Origin: an uncultured Alphaproteobacteria bacterium
GTDB lineage: Bacteria; Pseudomonadota; Alphaproteobacteria; Rhodobacterales; Rhodobacteraceae
DNA length: 64,000 nt
NCBI GenBank assembly: GCA_902530595.1
Contig: CACAAX010000001.1
Coordinates: 40,377 to 104,376, forward strand
Direction of reading: 5' to 3'
Shown here one piece after another: positions 45,155 through 54,644 of the stretch. The position numbers were made by a program, and so were the translations under genes. Each line of letters begins with the position of its first letter. The first letter of the stretch is position 1. The notes beneath the pieces are model-generated. The model ran no database searches. It was given only the letters and a program-made list of their open reading frames with translations, and was not told the DNA's origin.

Positions 45155-48001
45155 TTAGACACTACGGCTACAATATTCTTCTATGAATCTCTTCTTGAGA
45201 AAGGGTCTTAGTAGTTTTACGGGGTGTATAGATAGACTTAACCGTAGAGATTGATAATCTAAAATCAATTCTTCACCTAAAGTCATATTAGGAAGATTGA
45301 TGCTTTTTTCTGGTAAGTATTCCTTCTCAGAATAACCTTCAAAAAGGGCTAAAGAATTTGTTTTTTTTATAGCTTGAGCATCCCACAGTAATAGTCTTCT
45401 GTTTTTATTAAGAGAGTGAAAGCAATTTGCTTTAATCAGCAGCTTTATAATACTTGGGCCCAGTTTAATACGATGCCATAAATCTTGGGGATCATTATAA
45501 CCATTGCCTCTCTCTTTAATAATTCTATCGACGTCATTTTTTGACAGTCCTTTGATCTGCCTGAACCCCAGGCGTAAACTAAAACAAGGTTCGCCGTGAT
45601 TTTCTAGAGAATGGTTCCATTCGCTTTTGTTTATGCATATTTCTTTAACTTTTACTCCGTGATTTTTTGCATCACGTATTATTTGGGAAGCAGAGTAGAA
45701 TCCCATCGGTTGAGAGTTTAGTAAAGCGCAGGCAAAAACATCAGGATAATGATATTTTATCCAAGCTGATGCATATACAAGAATAGCGAAGCTTGCAGCA
45801 TGACTTTCAGGAAATCCGTATTCACCAAACCCCGATATCTGAGAAAAGCACTTTGTAGCAAAATCCTTGTCGTATCCATTTTTTTGCATGCCATCAATAA
45901 ATCTTTTTTTAAACTTACTAACAGTACCGTTTCTCTTAAACGTTGCTAATGATTTTCTCAGTCTATCAGTATCTCTCAAGGAAAATCCCGCACCTTTCAT
46001 TGCAATTTGTATTGCTTGTTCTTGAAATAGTGGCACGCCAAGAGTCTTACCAAGAATTTCTTTTAGTTTTTCGGAAGGAAAAGTAACTTTTTCTTGTCCA
46101 TTTCTTCTTTTTATATAGGGGTGAACCATATCCCCCTGAATTGGCCCAGGTCTGACGATGGCAACTTGTATTACCAGATCATAAAAGCATTGTGGTTTTA
46201 ATCTCGGAAGGAAGTTCATTTGGGCTCTGCTTTCAACCTGAAAAACCCCTATAGTGTCCGCTTTGGAAAGCATATTAAAGACACGTGTATCTCGATGTGG
46301 AATATTGTTTAGGCTAACTTTCCGGTTGTGATGGTTTTTTATTAAATCAAAAGATTTTTTTATACATGTCAGCATCCCAAGAGCTAAAATATCTATCTTT
46401 AGTATACCTAAAAAGTCTATGTCATCTTTATCCCATGCTATTATACTTCTGCCTTCCATAGCAGTATTTTCAATAGATGTAATCTCATCCAAATAATCCT
46501 CAGTAATTATAAAGCCACCTACATGCTGACCTAAGTGTCTAGGAAAGCCTATCAATTGGTCGCTGAGGGCCAAAGTCTCCAATATTCTAGTATGGTCATT
46601 CTTACCTTTTAAGTTGTTATTATTGTAATGAGGTATCTTATGTCTATCCCATCCAACAATATTTTCAGCCATCGAGGATATTATTTCTTTGCTTAACCCC
46701 ATTACTTTGCCTACATCTCTTATCGCTCCTTTCGCTCTGTAGTGGATGACTGTAGCGCATAAGGCAGCTCTTCTTTCGCCATATTTCCTATATATTTCGT
46801 CTATTATCTCCTGTCTGCGTTCATGCTCAAAATCAATGTCAATGTCAGGAGGTTCGTTTCTCGCTTCTGATATAAAGCGCTCGAATACCATAGACCCAAT
46901 CTCCGGGCTAACGGACGTTACTCCCAAAGAAAAACAAACTATGGAATTAGCAGCAGAGCCACGGCCTTGACACAAAATACCTCTACTTCTTGCAAATTTC
47001 ACTATGTCGTACACTGTGAGGAAATAGGGAGCGTATTTGAGTTTTTTTATTAACAGAAGTTCTTTTTTTACTCCCTTTAATATTTTCACAGGAATATTTT
47101 TTGCATAATATTCATTTAATCCATTAAAGGTTAGCTCGTGTAATATTGTATCGGGGTTCTCTCCTTTGAGCACTTCTTTAGGGTATGTATAGCTGAGTTC
47201 GTCTAAAGAAAACGAGCATCTATCGCTTACAAAGTTAGTGTTGTGTATCGCTTCAGGATAATCTTTGAATATAGTTATAAAATCATGGGGTGATCGCATT
47301 CTTTGCTCTCCATTAGTGCTTGATTCAACTCCCAGGTCATCTATAGTGCATTTCATTTTTATTGCAGATAGGGTATCTCTGACTTTTCGTCTCGAGCCAT
47401 GATGCATTAGAGGAGTAGAAGACCCTACAACTCCACACTTAGCATTTTTTGCAAACTTATTGATTTTGTAAAAACGTATTTCATCCAAGCCATCATATCT
47501 GGGCGCCATAACTATATATATAGATCTACTATTATTTCTCTTGAGTATTTGGATAAACCTCAACCACTCAAGCCTCTCTGAAAGGCTATGATTTTTTTCT
47601 GAAATATGAGCTAAGAATATAATGCCATCTTGGTTTTTGAGAATACTTTCATAGTCAATATGGGAATAACCCTTCTTCGAATTTTTTTTTCCAGTAGTTA
47701 AAACTTTGCATATGTTTTTCCATCCTTGTCGTGTCTGAGCTAAGCATGTTATTTCAGTTCTATGAGTTGTGACAATAGTAACTCCTGGTATTAGTTTTAG
47801 AGGAGAGTATTTACTTTTAGTATCATATTCGATTTCCTTTATAGTTCTAAGCCCTCTTACTATTCCAGAAATGCAATTTTTGTCGACAATTGCTATAGAT
47901 TTTAATCCAAACTCTATTGCTCTTTCAACATACTCTTCAGGATGGCTAGCTCCTTCTAGGAAGCTGAAATTAGATGTTATGCAAAGCTCTGAATACGACA
48001 A
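45155..48001 (-). CDS. dnaE2: Error-prone DNA polymerase DnaE2/ImuC, apparently lacking the C-terminal OB-fold
   Basis: PHP domain N-terminus MSYSELCITSNFSFLEGASHPEEYVERA; PDIDIDFEHERRQEIIDEIYRKYG; follows imuB. Protein stops just after LGEELILDYQSLRLSLSIHPVKLLRPFLKKR. Confidence 0.93.
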   Translation of the reverse strand: MSYSELCITSNFSFLEGASHPEEYVERAIEFGLKSIAIVDKNCISGIVRGLRTIKEIEYDTKSKYSPLKLIPGVTIVTTHRTEITCLAQTRQGWKNICKVLTTGKKNSKKGYSHIDYESILKNQDGIIFLAHISEKNHSLSERLEWLRFIQILKRNNSRSIYIVMAPRYDGLDEIRFYKINKFAKNAKCGVVGSSTPLMHHGSRRKVRDTLSAIKMKCTIDDLGVESSTNGEQRMRSPHDFITIFKDYPEAIHNTNFVSDRCSFSLDELSYTYPKEVLKGENPDTILHELTFNGLNEYYAKNIPVKILKGVKKELLLIKKLKYAPYFLTVYDIVKFARSRGILCQGRGSAANSIVCFSLGVTSVSPEIGSMVFERFISEARNEPPDIDIDFEHERRQEIIDEIYRKYGERRAALCATVIHYRAKGAIRDVGKVMGLSKEIISSMAENIVGWDRHKIPHYNNNNLKGKNDHTRILETLALSDQLIGFPRHLGQHVGGFIITEDYLDEITSIENTAMEGRSIIAWDKDDIDFLGILKIDILALGMLTCIKKSFDLIKNHHNRKVSLNNIPHRDTRVFNMLSKADTIGVFQVESRAQMNFLPRLKPQCFYDLVIQVAIVRPGPIQGDMVHPYIKRRNGQEKVTFPSEKLKEILGKTLGVPLFQEQAIQIAMKGAGFSLRDTDRLRKSLATFKRNGTVSKFKKRFIDGMQKNGYDKDFATKCFSQISGFGEYGFPESHAASFAILVYASAWIKYHYPDVFACALLNSQPMGFYSASQIIRDAKNHGVKVKEICINKSEWNHSLENHGEPCFSLRLGFRQIKGLSKNDVDRIIKERGNGYNDPQDLWHRIKLGPSIIKLLIKANCFHSLNKNRRLLLWDAQAIKKTNSLALFEGYSEKEYLPEKSINLPNMTLGEELILDYQSLRLSLSIHPVKLLRPFLKKRFIEEYCSRSV

Positions 48002-48027
48002 CTAAAAGTTCTATCTTATTAAGCTAT

Positions 48028-48909
48028 TCAACCTGCCTTATTGGAAGACAGTTGAAAGATTATATAGTGATTGAATTTTATAAAATTATCAGAATTTCTT
48101 ATATTTCCGTAAATTCTATCATGTAACCGTCTGCGCTTTTTCTGGTTTACTATAGTCTTATAGACTAGACTAAACAGCTTCATTTTCCAAGGATGGCTTG
48201 CTACTAAGCCTTGATGTACTTTGTCTATTCCAACGCCAACTACATTATAAAATTTTTGCTCTATATCTAAAGATGGAGCAACAGATTTTGTTATATCTTT
48301 TTTTGATATAATATTCAAATCTACATCTTTAATTAGTTTCAGCATTTCCGATAAAGGATGTCCTCCTCCTGGTCTTCTGTTGTGACTACTATGCTTGACG
48401 TCAGAGCGGAAGCAATCCGCAACCAATATTTGTCCACCTTTGTTTAGTAATCCTTTAGCCTTTTTTAGCGCAATCTTTGCAGGAATATATTGAAAGCTTT
48501 CTGAAAACAGACATAAGTCAAATGTCTGTTTTTTTTTGGGTTCATAATCTTCAAACCTTATATTATGAACTTCAGCTTTATTATTTGTATTTTCTAAACA
48601 TCGTTTGCTTAGTATATCGCTAGGTACAATAATAGTGACGCTATGGCCTAAGGAGATTAACTTCTTTGCTGTTTCCCCAGCACCTCCGCCAATATCAAGG
48701 ATCTTCAGCTTTTTCTTTTTTGGAAAGTATTTGAACAGTATTTTTGTATACTGTTCTTGAGCCTTACCCAAATTCTCAAGACAAGGGTCTAGGTTGTCCC
48801 AAACGCCATAGTGCATGTTCTCTTTTCCAGTAACAAATTTTGCTATTGCCAAAGAAACCTCAAGCCCAAGAGCTTTAGTATCTAATGTATTATTTTTTTG
48901 AAATTGCAT
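48028..48909 (-). CDS. Class I SAM-dependent methyltransferase
   Basis: LKILDIGGGAGETAKKLISLGHSVTIIVPS motif I; FDLCLFSESFQYIPAKIALKKAKGLLNKGGQILVADCF. Confidence 0.88.
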   Translation of the reverse strand: MQFQKNNTLDTKALGLEVSLAIAKFVTGKENMHYGVWDNLDPCLENLGKAQEQYTKILFKYFPKKKKLKILDIGGGAGETAKKLISLGHSVTIIVPSDILSKRCLENTNNKAEVHNIRFEDYEPKKKQTFDLCLFSESFQYIPAKIALKKAKGLLNKGGQILVADCFRSDVKHSSHNRRPGGGHPLSEMLKLIKDVDLNIISKKDITKSVAPSLDIEQKFYNVVGVGIDKVHQGLVASHPWKMKLFSLVYKTIVNQKKRRRLHDRIYGNIRNSDNFIKFNHYIIFQLSSNKAG

Positions 48910-48931
48910 CCCTATTTACAGCCTAAATATA

Positions 48932-50620
48932 CTAACAAAAATTACCATGTACAAACCATCTATTTTCTGAAATCTTATTCTTTTCTTCAAACATCCACAA
49001 CCTTGCACCACACGTTGTTGTCACCTCCCAATAGTCACGTAATCTAAAATTCGTCCCTTTATCCTTGTTCCACCATTCAGACGCTATTCTTTCAGGTCCA
49101 CGTACATAGCAGGCTTTATACTTTTTTCCTCTCCAACTGAATTTATTCAGATAGTCATTTCTATACAAAGTAGCATTAATGAGATCCGGTGAATATAAAA
49201 GTATTGGTCTGATAAATTTACTTTTCTGCCATTGATTACCTGTTTTTCTTTTTGGTTTGAATTCATCTAAAGAAAAAGTTTTCTCTGGTATGTGACTGTG
49301 GCGTTGTGCGAAGGATTTCACCTTATTTTTCCCTAACCTAGCTTCGATTCTGGCCATCAATAAACTTATTTTTTCTTCCTCATTTAGATATTTAGAAGTG
49401 CAATCTCTACCAGGAACATTTATAGCTATTTGTCTTTCTCTTGCTTCTTCAATATGTACTCCTTCAAGAATTATTGCTTCTATATTTTTGAGACTTTTGA
49501 TAGTCTTGAGTTTTTCTAGCATTACCAGTTCTATTTTGGCTTTGTCTTGCGTGGGGTTACTGAAATTTATCTCTATAAGTAATTTGTTGTTTGGTGGAAA
49601 CTTAACATTACATCTTCTAATTAGCTTTTTATTTTTCTCGAGCTTATCACATAGTTTCTTAATAAGAGTTTTGATGAATTCACTTATACCTTGAAGAGTT
49701 ATTTCTCCTAAGAACAGTTCTATTGAAAAGGAATATTTTTCTTCCAAGACAATTTTATTGAATAATTCTGTTTCTTTACCCAAAACTTGCCGTACTCTTT
49801 TGGTTATATGATTGCCAAATCTTCTATTAATAGAAGTCGAATCTATGTTTATTAGATCTCCAACTTTGTATATACCAAATAAATTTAATAGATTTACATC
49901 GGTACTTTCTATATTCAACGCTTCCACTGGTAAGGAAATAAGAGATTTTTCTGTTTTATCATTATCAATTATTCTAGATTTGTATATGGAGTCATTAACA
50001 GAATAGCCTGTATTAAAGATAGATAATTTCTTGTGCAAATTCTCGGTATCTCTGTCGCTAGGAATTTTAATCCTTGTAGCTCTACTTTGATCATTGATTA
50101 TTTTTCTAAGATTTACTCTTGGTTGTTTTTGATTGGAACTATTTTGGAATCTTGCTGTTGCCCAAGCGGCTCCCTGAGTTCCCGCAATCCCTATAATGCT
50201 GAGTATATTAATTTTAGAAAAATGAGTTGTTAGTTGATGTATAAAGTCTTTCTCTTTCCCCGTGAATTTCTCGCATCCTGTTATATCAAGCATCAAGCTA
50301 TCATAGCCATCTAATCTTACAAGAGGCGTGAATTGATATGTGAAACTAAAAAGTTTAATTAGTTTTTTTTTAAGATCCGAATGTTGAACTGTTTTACTAA
50401 TCACATGAGGGTTCAATGTCAGAGTTTCCTTAGTAGACATTCCAGCGCATATATTTAGCTTTTTAGCTAATCTATTTGCGCATATTATTTCCTCCCCTTC
50501 AGAAAAAGAAACAACTAGAGGTAATGAATCTAATAGGGGTTCTTTAGATAATATCGTCTCTAATGGTAACTGTGGAAACCAAATGGAAGCGAATCTATTT
50601 TTCAATTTTATTTTGTTCAT
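48932..50620 (-). CDS. imuB: ImuB-like Y-family polymerase-related protein
   Basis: RFASIWFPQLPLETILSKEPLLDSLPLVVSFSEGEEIICANRLAKKLNICAGM; C-terminus SEWWNKDKGTNFRLRDYWEVTTTCGARLWMFEE...WFVHGNF; followed by dnaE2. Confidence 0.93.
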   Translation of the reverse strand: MNKIKLKNRFASIWFPQLPLETILSKEPLLDSLPLVVSFSEGEEIICANRLAKKLNICAGMSTKETLTLNPHVISKTVQHSDLKKKLIKLFSFTYQFTPLVRLDGYDSLMLDITGCEKFTGKEKDFIHQLTTHFSKINILSIIGIAGTQGAAWATARFQNSSNQKQPRVNLRKIINDQSRATRIKIPSDRDTENLHKKLSIFNTGYSVNDSIYKSRIIDNDKTEKSLISLPVEALNIESTDVNLLNLFGIYKVGDLINIDSTSINRRFGNHITKRVRQVLGKETELFNKIVLEEKYSFSIELFLGEITLQGISEFIKTLIKKLCDKLEKNKKLIRRCNVKFPPNNKLLIEINFSNPTQDKAKIELVMLEKLKTIKSLKNIEAIILEGVHIEEARERQIAINVPGRDCTSKYLNEEEKISLLMARIEARLGKNKVKSFAQRHSHIPEKTFSLDEFKPKRKTGNQWQKSKFIRPILLYSPDLINATLYRNDYLNKFSWRGKKYKACYVRGPERIASEWWNKDKGTNFRLRDYWEVTTTCGARLWMFEEKNKISENRWFVHGNFC

Positions 50621-50629
50621 GCTTTGTTC
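50615..50629. promoter_or_regulatory. Putative alphaproteobacterial LexA (SOS) box GTTC-N7-GTTC overlapping the imuB start codon
   Basis: GTTCATGCTTTGTTC on + strand (GAACAAAGCATGAAC on the imuB coding strand); matches the GTTCN7GTTC direct-repeat operator known for alphaproteobacterial LexA; imuB/dnaE2 are classic SOS targets. Confidence 0.8.
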
Positions 50630-50848
50630 TTTTTAATTGTAAATGAATGAAAAGTCCAACTCAATTTTGTACTTTGGCATACAGCAGATATGAAAATTAT
50701 TTTACCTATCTTTTGTAAACATACCCTGATAGGATCTGCGATAATAATTTTGTGACAGAAGATAATGATCAAAAAAAAGAATATTTTTTAAAGCATTAAT
50801 AGAATTTGAATTGTATGATACTGAAATAGTATAGTAGAAAAGAACGCT

Positions 50849-51355
50849 ATGATATCCAGAAAAAATAAGTTTGATTACGATGAGCTAATATCATGCGCTA
50901 AGGGTGAACTGTTTGGAATAGGTAACCCTCAACTTCCAATGCCTCCTATGCTTATGATTGATAGGGTAACAGAGATATCAGATGATGACGGTGAACACAA
51001 TAAAGGACATGTGATAGCAGAGTTCGACATAAATCCAAAATTGTGGTTTTTTGACTGTCATTTTAAGGGAGATCCTGTAATGCCAGGGTGTCTGGGTCTA
51101 GACGCATTATGGCAACTAACTGGATTTAATCTAGGATGGAGAGAAATGAAAGGTCGAGGCAGAGCTCTAGGTGTGGGTGAGGTGAAGTTTACAGGAATGG
51201 TAACACCAGATATAAAACTTGTGAGATACGAAGTAAATTTTACAAGAGTTATTGATAGAAAGTTAAAGCTAGGCATGGCTAATGGAACTATGTATGCAGA
51301 TAATGAAAAAATATATTCAGCTGAAAATATGAAGGTAGGGTTGTTTCAGAGCTAA
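50849..51355 (+). CDS. fabA: 3-hydroxydecanoyl-ACP dehydratase/isomerase
   Basis: LPMPPMLMIDRVTEISDDDGEHNKGHVIAEFDINPKLWFFDCHFKGDPVMPGCLGLDALWQLTGF. Confidence 0.97.
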   Translation: MISRKNKFDYDELISCAKGELFGIGNPQLPMPPMLMIDRVTEISDDDGEHNKGHVIAEFDINPKLWFFDCHFKGDPVMPGCLGLDALWQLTGFNLGWREMKGRGRALGVGEVKFTGMVTPDIKLVRYEVNFTRVIDRKLKLGMANGTMYADNEKIYSAENMKVGLFQS

Positions 51356-51383
51356 CCTATTTATATAGGAGAAAAGTACGATT

Positions 51384-52610
51384 ATGCGTCGAGCAGTTAT
51401 TACAGGTTTAGGAATTGTTTCATGTATCGGTATTGATAAGAAGTCAGTAGAAGAGAGTCTTAGAAAAGGAACTTCTGGTATAAGCAAAAGTCCTGACTAT
51501 GAAGAACATGGATTCAGAAGTAGAGTTCATGGAAGACCAGATATAAATATAGAGGATTTTATAGATAAAAGGCAGCTAAGGTTTATGGGAGATGGTGCAG
51601 CCTTTAACTTTATAGCTATGCAACAAGCTATAGATGATAGCGGGCTAGAGGAAAAAGAAGTTTCCAATGAAAGAACAGGGCTTATCGTTGGATCAGGAGG
51701 ACCTTCAACAAAAAACTTATTTTCTGCGCATAAAACTGTAATAGAAAAAGGTAGCCCTAAGAGGATGGGACCTTTTATGGTTACAAGGGGTATGTCATCT
51801 ACAAACTCAGCTTGTATAGCTACTCCTTTCAAAATAAAGGGTGTTAACTATTCAATAACTTCAGCTTGTTCAACCTCTGCCCATTGTATAGGAAATGCTG
51901 TTGAGCAAATACAGCTAAACAAGCAAGATGTAGTATTTGCGGGTGGGGGAGAAGAGTTGGACTGGACGCTCTCTTGTCTTTTTGATGCCATGGGTGCAAT
52001 GTCTAGCAAATATAATGATACTCCCGAAAACGCTTCAAGAGCTTTCGACAGAGATAGAGATGGCTTCGTTATTGCAGGTGGCGGTGGAGTAGTTGTCGTA
52101 GAGGAGTTAAACCACGCTATTGCCAGAGGAGCAAAAATATATGCTGAAGTCACAGGTTATGGCGCAACCTCCGATGGTTATGATATGGTAGCGCCATCAG
52201 GTGAAGGAGCTGAGAGATCGATGAGATTAGCTTTGACCTCTTTAAACGGTAGGAAAGTTAATTATATTAATGCACATGGTACTTCAACTCCAGCTGGAGA
52301 TGTCACTGAGATAAAAGCGGTTAGAAATGTATTCGCTGAAGAAAAACAACCTTTAGTTGCTTCCACGAAATCACTTACTGGTCATAGTCTTGGTGCCGCA
52401 GGTGTCCAAGAAGCTATTTATTCACTGATTATGATGGAAAATAACTTTATATCTGCAAGTGCTAATGTTTTTAATTTGGATGAAGAAATCAATTCTAATG
52501 AAGTGGCTACGGGATTGGTAGAAGGAATTGAATTGGATACTGTTTTATCGAATAGCTTTGGCTTTGGAGGAACCAATGCCTCATTAGTATTAAGTAAGTA
52601 TACTGGTTAA
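51384..52610 (+). CDS. fabB: 3-oxoacyl-ACP synthase I
   Basis: [70 protein letters not shown]. Confidence 0.97.
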   Translation: MRRAVITGLGIVSCIGIDKKSVEESLRKGTSGISKSPDYEEHGFRSRVHGRPDINIEDFIDKRQLRFMGDGAAFNFIAMQQAIDDSGLEEKEVSNERTGLIVGSGGPSTKNLFSAHKTVIEKGSPKRMGPFMVTRGMSSTNSACIATPFKIKGVNYSITSACSTSAHCIGNAVEQIQLNKQDVVFAGGGEELDWTLSCLFDAMGAMSSKYNDTPENASRAFDRDRDGFVIAGGGGVVVVEELNHAIARGAKIYAEVTGYGATSDGYDMVAPSGEGAERSMRLALTSLNGRKVNYINAHGTSTPAGDVTEIKAVRNVFAEEKQPLVASTKSLTGHSLGAAGVQEAIYSLIMMENNFISASANVFNLDEEINSNEVATGLVEGIELDTVLSNSFGFGGTNASLVLSKYTG

Positions 52611-53413
52611 TGTCTTTGCCAGGCCTTATGAAAAATAAAAAGGGTTTGGTTATGGGTGTAGCCAATCAAAAGTCCATTGCATGGGGAATAGCTGAAGTAT
52701 TAAGTGCAGAAGGAGCATCTTTAGCATTAAGTTATCAGGGTGAAAACTTTAAAAAGAGAGTAGAGCCATTGGCCGAGAGTATAGGCTCAAAGCTTTTATT
52801 TGATGTTGATGTCTCAGATGAAAGTTCCATAGATAAATGTTTTAATCATTTATCAAAGGAGTGGGGATCGCTAGATTTTGTAGTACATGCGCTTGCTTTT
52901 TCTGACAAATCTGAACTGTCTGGTAGGTTTATCAATACTTCGAGGCAGAATTTTTTAAATTCTCTGGATATATCTTGTTTCAGCCTAATTGATGTCTCAA
53001 AGCGATGCTCTTCTCTTATGAAACAAGGTGGAGCGATTTTAACACTCAGTTATTTAGGTTCGCAAAGAGTTACTCCAAATTATAACGTGATGGGAGTAGC
53101 AAAAGCCGCTTTAGAATCATCGGTTAGATATCTTGCAAGTGATTTGGGTGAAGATGGGATTAGAGTGAATGCTATTAGTGCCGGGCCAATGAAAACACTT
53201 GCGGGAGCTGCTATAGGTGGAGCGAGAAGAGTTTTTCGTCTTTCCGAGCAAAATTCTCCCTTAAAGTCAAACCCAACATTAAAATCAGTAGGGGGCACAG
53301 CTGCGTTTTTACTAAGTGATTATGGATTGCATGTTTCTGGGGAAGTAATCTTTGTAGATGGTGGTTACCATGTTATGGGTATGCCCAAATTAGATAACAT
53401 TGAGAAGGCATGA
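52610..53413 (+). CDS. fabI: Enoyl-ACP reductase (NADH)
   Basis: KGLVMGVANQKSIAWGIAEVLSAEGASLALSYQGE; YNVMGVAKAALESSVRYLASDLG. Confidence 0.96.
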   Translation: MSLPGLMKNKKGLVMGVANQKSIAWGIAEVLSAEGASLALSYQGENFKKRVEPLAESIGSKLLFDVDVSDESSIDKCFNHLSKEWGSLDFVVHALAFSDKSELSGRFINTSRQNFLNSLDISCFSLIDVSKRCSSLMKQGGAILTLSYLGSQRVTPNYNVMGVAKAALESSVRYLASDLGEDGIRVNAISAGPMKTLAGAAIGGARRVFRLSEQNSPLKSNPTLKSVGGTAAFLLSDYGLHVSGEVIFVDGGYHVMGMPKLDNIEKA

Positions 53414-54398
53414 GTTGGTAGATTTCTCTCTTATTTCTGATACATACGATAAAATCCATCAGCATTTAGTTGAAACGCCTTTACTAGAATCGCCTTTCCT
53501 AAGTAAACGACTAAATAAGCGTGTTTTCATCAAAGCTGAGTGCCTACAAAAAACAGGTTCTTTTAAATATAGAGGAAGTTGGTCTTCTTTTGTAAATAAT
53601 GACTTCGAAGACTTAAAAAAGGGTGTATTAGCGTACTCTTCGGGAAATCATGCCCAAGGTATAGCAGCCGTTGCAAATCAACATAAAATTCAAGCTACAA
53701 TCATCATGCCAAAGGATGCTCCTAGACTTAAGATAAAAAATACACAGTCATATGGAGCTAATGTAGTATTTTACGATCGAATAAAAGAAAGTAGAGAAGA
53801 GATTGGTGAAAGGCTGCAGAAAGAAAAAAATTTAAAGCTTATAAGACCCTATGATGATCCCTTTGTAATTGCTGGACAAGGCTCTCTGGGAATTGAGCTA
53901 ATCAATCAAGCAAAAAGGATGAAATTAGATGCGGCAGATGTACTAGTTTGTTGTGGAGGAGGAGGATTAGCTTCAGGTATTAGTTTAGCTTTTCAGGGAT
54001 TAAATGAGAATTTTAAGGTTAGAACTTGTGAACCTGAAAATTTTGACGATATGGCTCGATCATTAAAGCAAAAGAGTAGAATAACGAATAAGGCGATGGA
54101 TGGATCTATTTGCGATGCTATTTTGACTCCCACGCCAGGGGAGTTAACTTTTGAAATTCTTGAAAAGTATGCGGCTCCTGGTCTAGTCGCTAGTGATGAA
54201 CAGGTTCTTGAGGCAATGTCCTTGTTATTCTTGCATCATAATCTAGTTGTTGAGCCTGGAGGTGCCATCTCACTCGCAGCAGCGCTCCATCAGCATGGAA
54301 AAATACACTCAGATGCGCTTATTATAGTCTGTACAGGTGGAAATGTTGACCCAGTTATTTTTTCAAGAGCTTTAGATCTAATTGATTCTAAAGATTAA
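53400..54398 (+). CDS. Threonine/serine dehydratase-like PLP enzyme
   Basis: ECLQKTGSFKYRGSW; AYSSGNHAQGIAAVA; VCCGGGGLASGI. TTG start (53400 or 53415), overlaps fabI end. Confidence 0.9.
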   Translation: MRRHELVDFSLISDTYDKIHQHLVETPLLESPFLSKRLNKRVFIKAECLQKTGSFKYRGSWSSFVNNDFEDLKKGVLAYSSGNHAQGIAAVANQHKIQATIIMPKDAPRLKIKNTQSYGANVVFYDRIKESREEIGERLQKEKNLKLIRPYDDPFVIAGQGSLGIELINQAKRMKLDAADVLVCCGGGGLASGISLAFQGLNENFKVRTCEPENFDDMARSLKQKSRITNKAMDGSICDAILTPTPGELTFEILEKYAAPGLVASDEQVLEAMSLLFLHHNLVVEPGGAISLAAALHQHGKIHSDALIIVCTGGNVDPVIFSRALDLIDSKD

Positions 54399-54568
54399 GT
54401 ATATTTTTTTAATAGTTGCTTCGTAAGGCGTTTTTTATACCGACGTTGTCTTTGTCGGCTCTTAGTTATATTCGCTCGCCAATGTTCACGCTTGTCCTTT
54501 ACGATCTCTTCGAAATCTCGAGCTACTTCAATATTATTGGCATCTATTTCATATGTTCTTTTGGTCAT
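54395..54568 (-). CDS. Small basic protein of unknown function, 57 aa (not in ORF track)
   Basis: Reverse strand ATG 54568 to TAA 54395: MTKRTYEIDANNIEVARDFEEIVKDKREHWRANITKSRQRQRRYKKRLTKQLLKKYT; only coherent ORF in the gap; stop codon overlaps the stop of the convergent dehydratase gene. Confidence 0.5.
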   Translation of the reverse strand: MTKRTYEIDANNIEVARDFEEIVKDKREHWRANITKSRQRQRRYKKRLTKQLLKKYT

Positions 54569-54618
54569 ATGTAAATAAATAGCCTTAATATAATATAATC
54601 AAAAAACTATTTACAAAT

Positions 54619-54633
54619 GTTCGCTTTTTGTTC
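54619..54633. promoter_or_regulatory. Putative LexA (SOS) box GTTC-N7-GTTC
   Basis: GTTCGCTTTTTGTTC; lies between TTTACA (54610-54615) and TATTTT (54634-54639), a plausible -35/-10 pair with 18-nt spacer, directly upstream of the 102-aa ORF. Confidence 0.7.
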
Positions 54634-54644
54634 TATTTTAAGCT

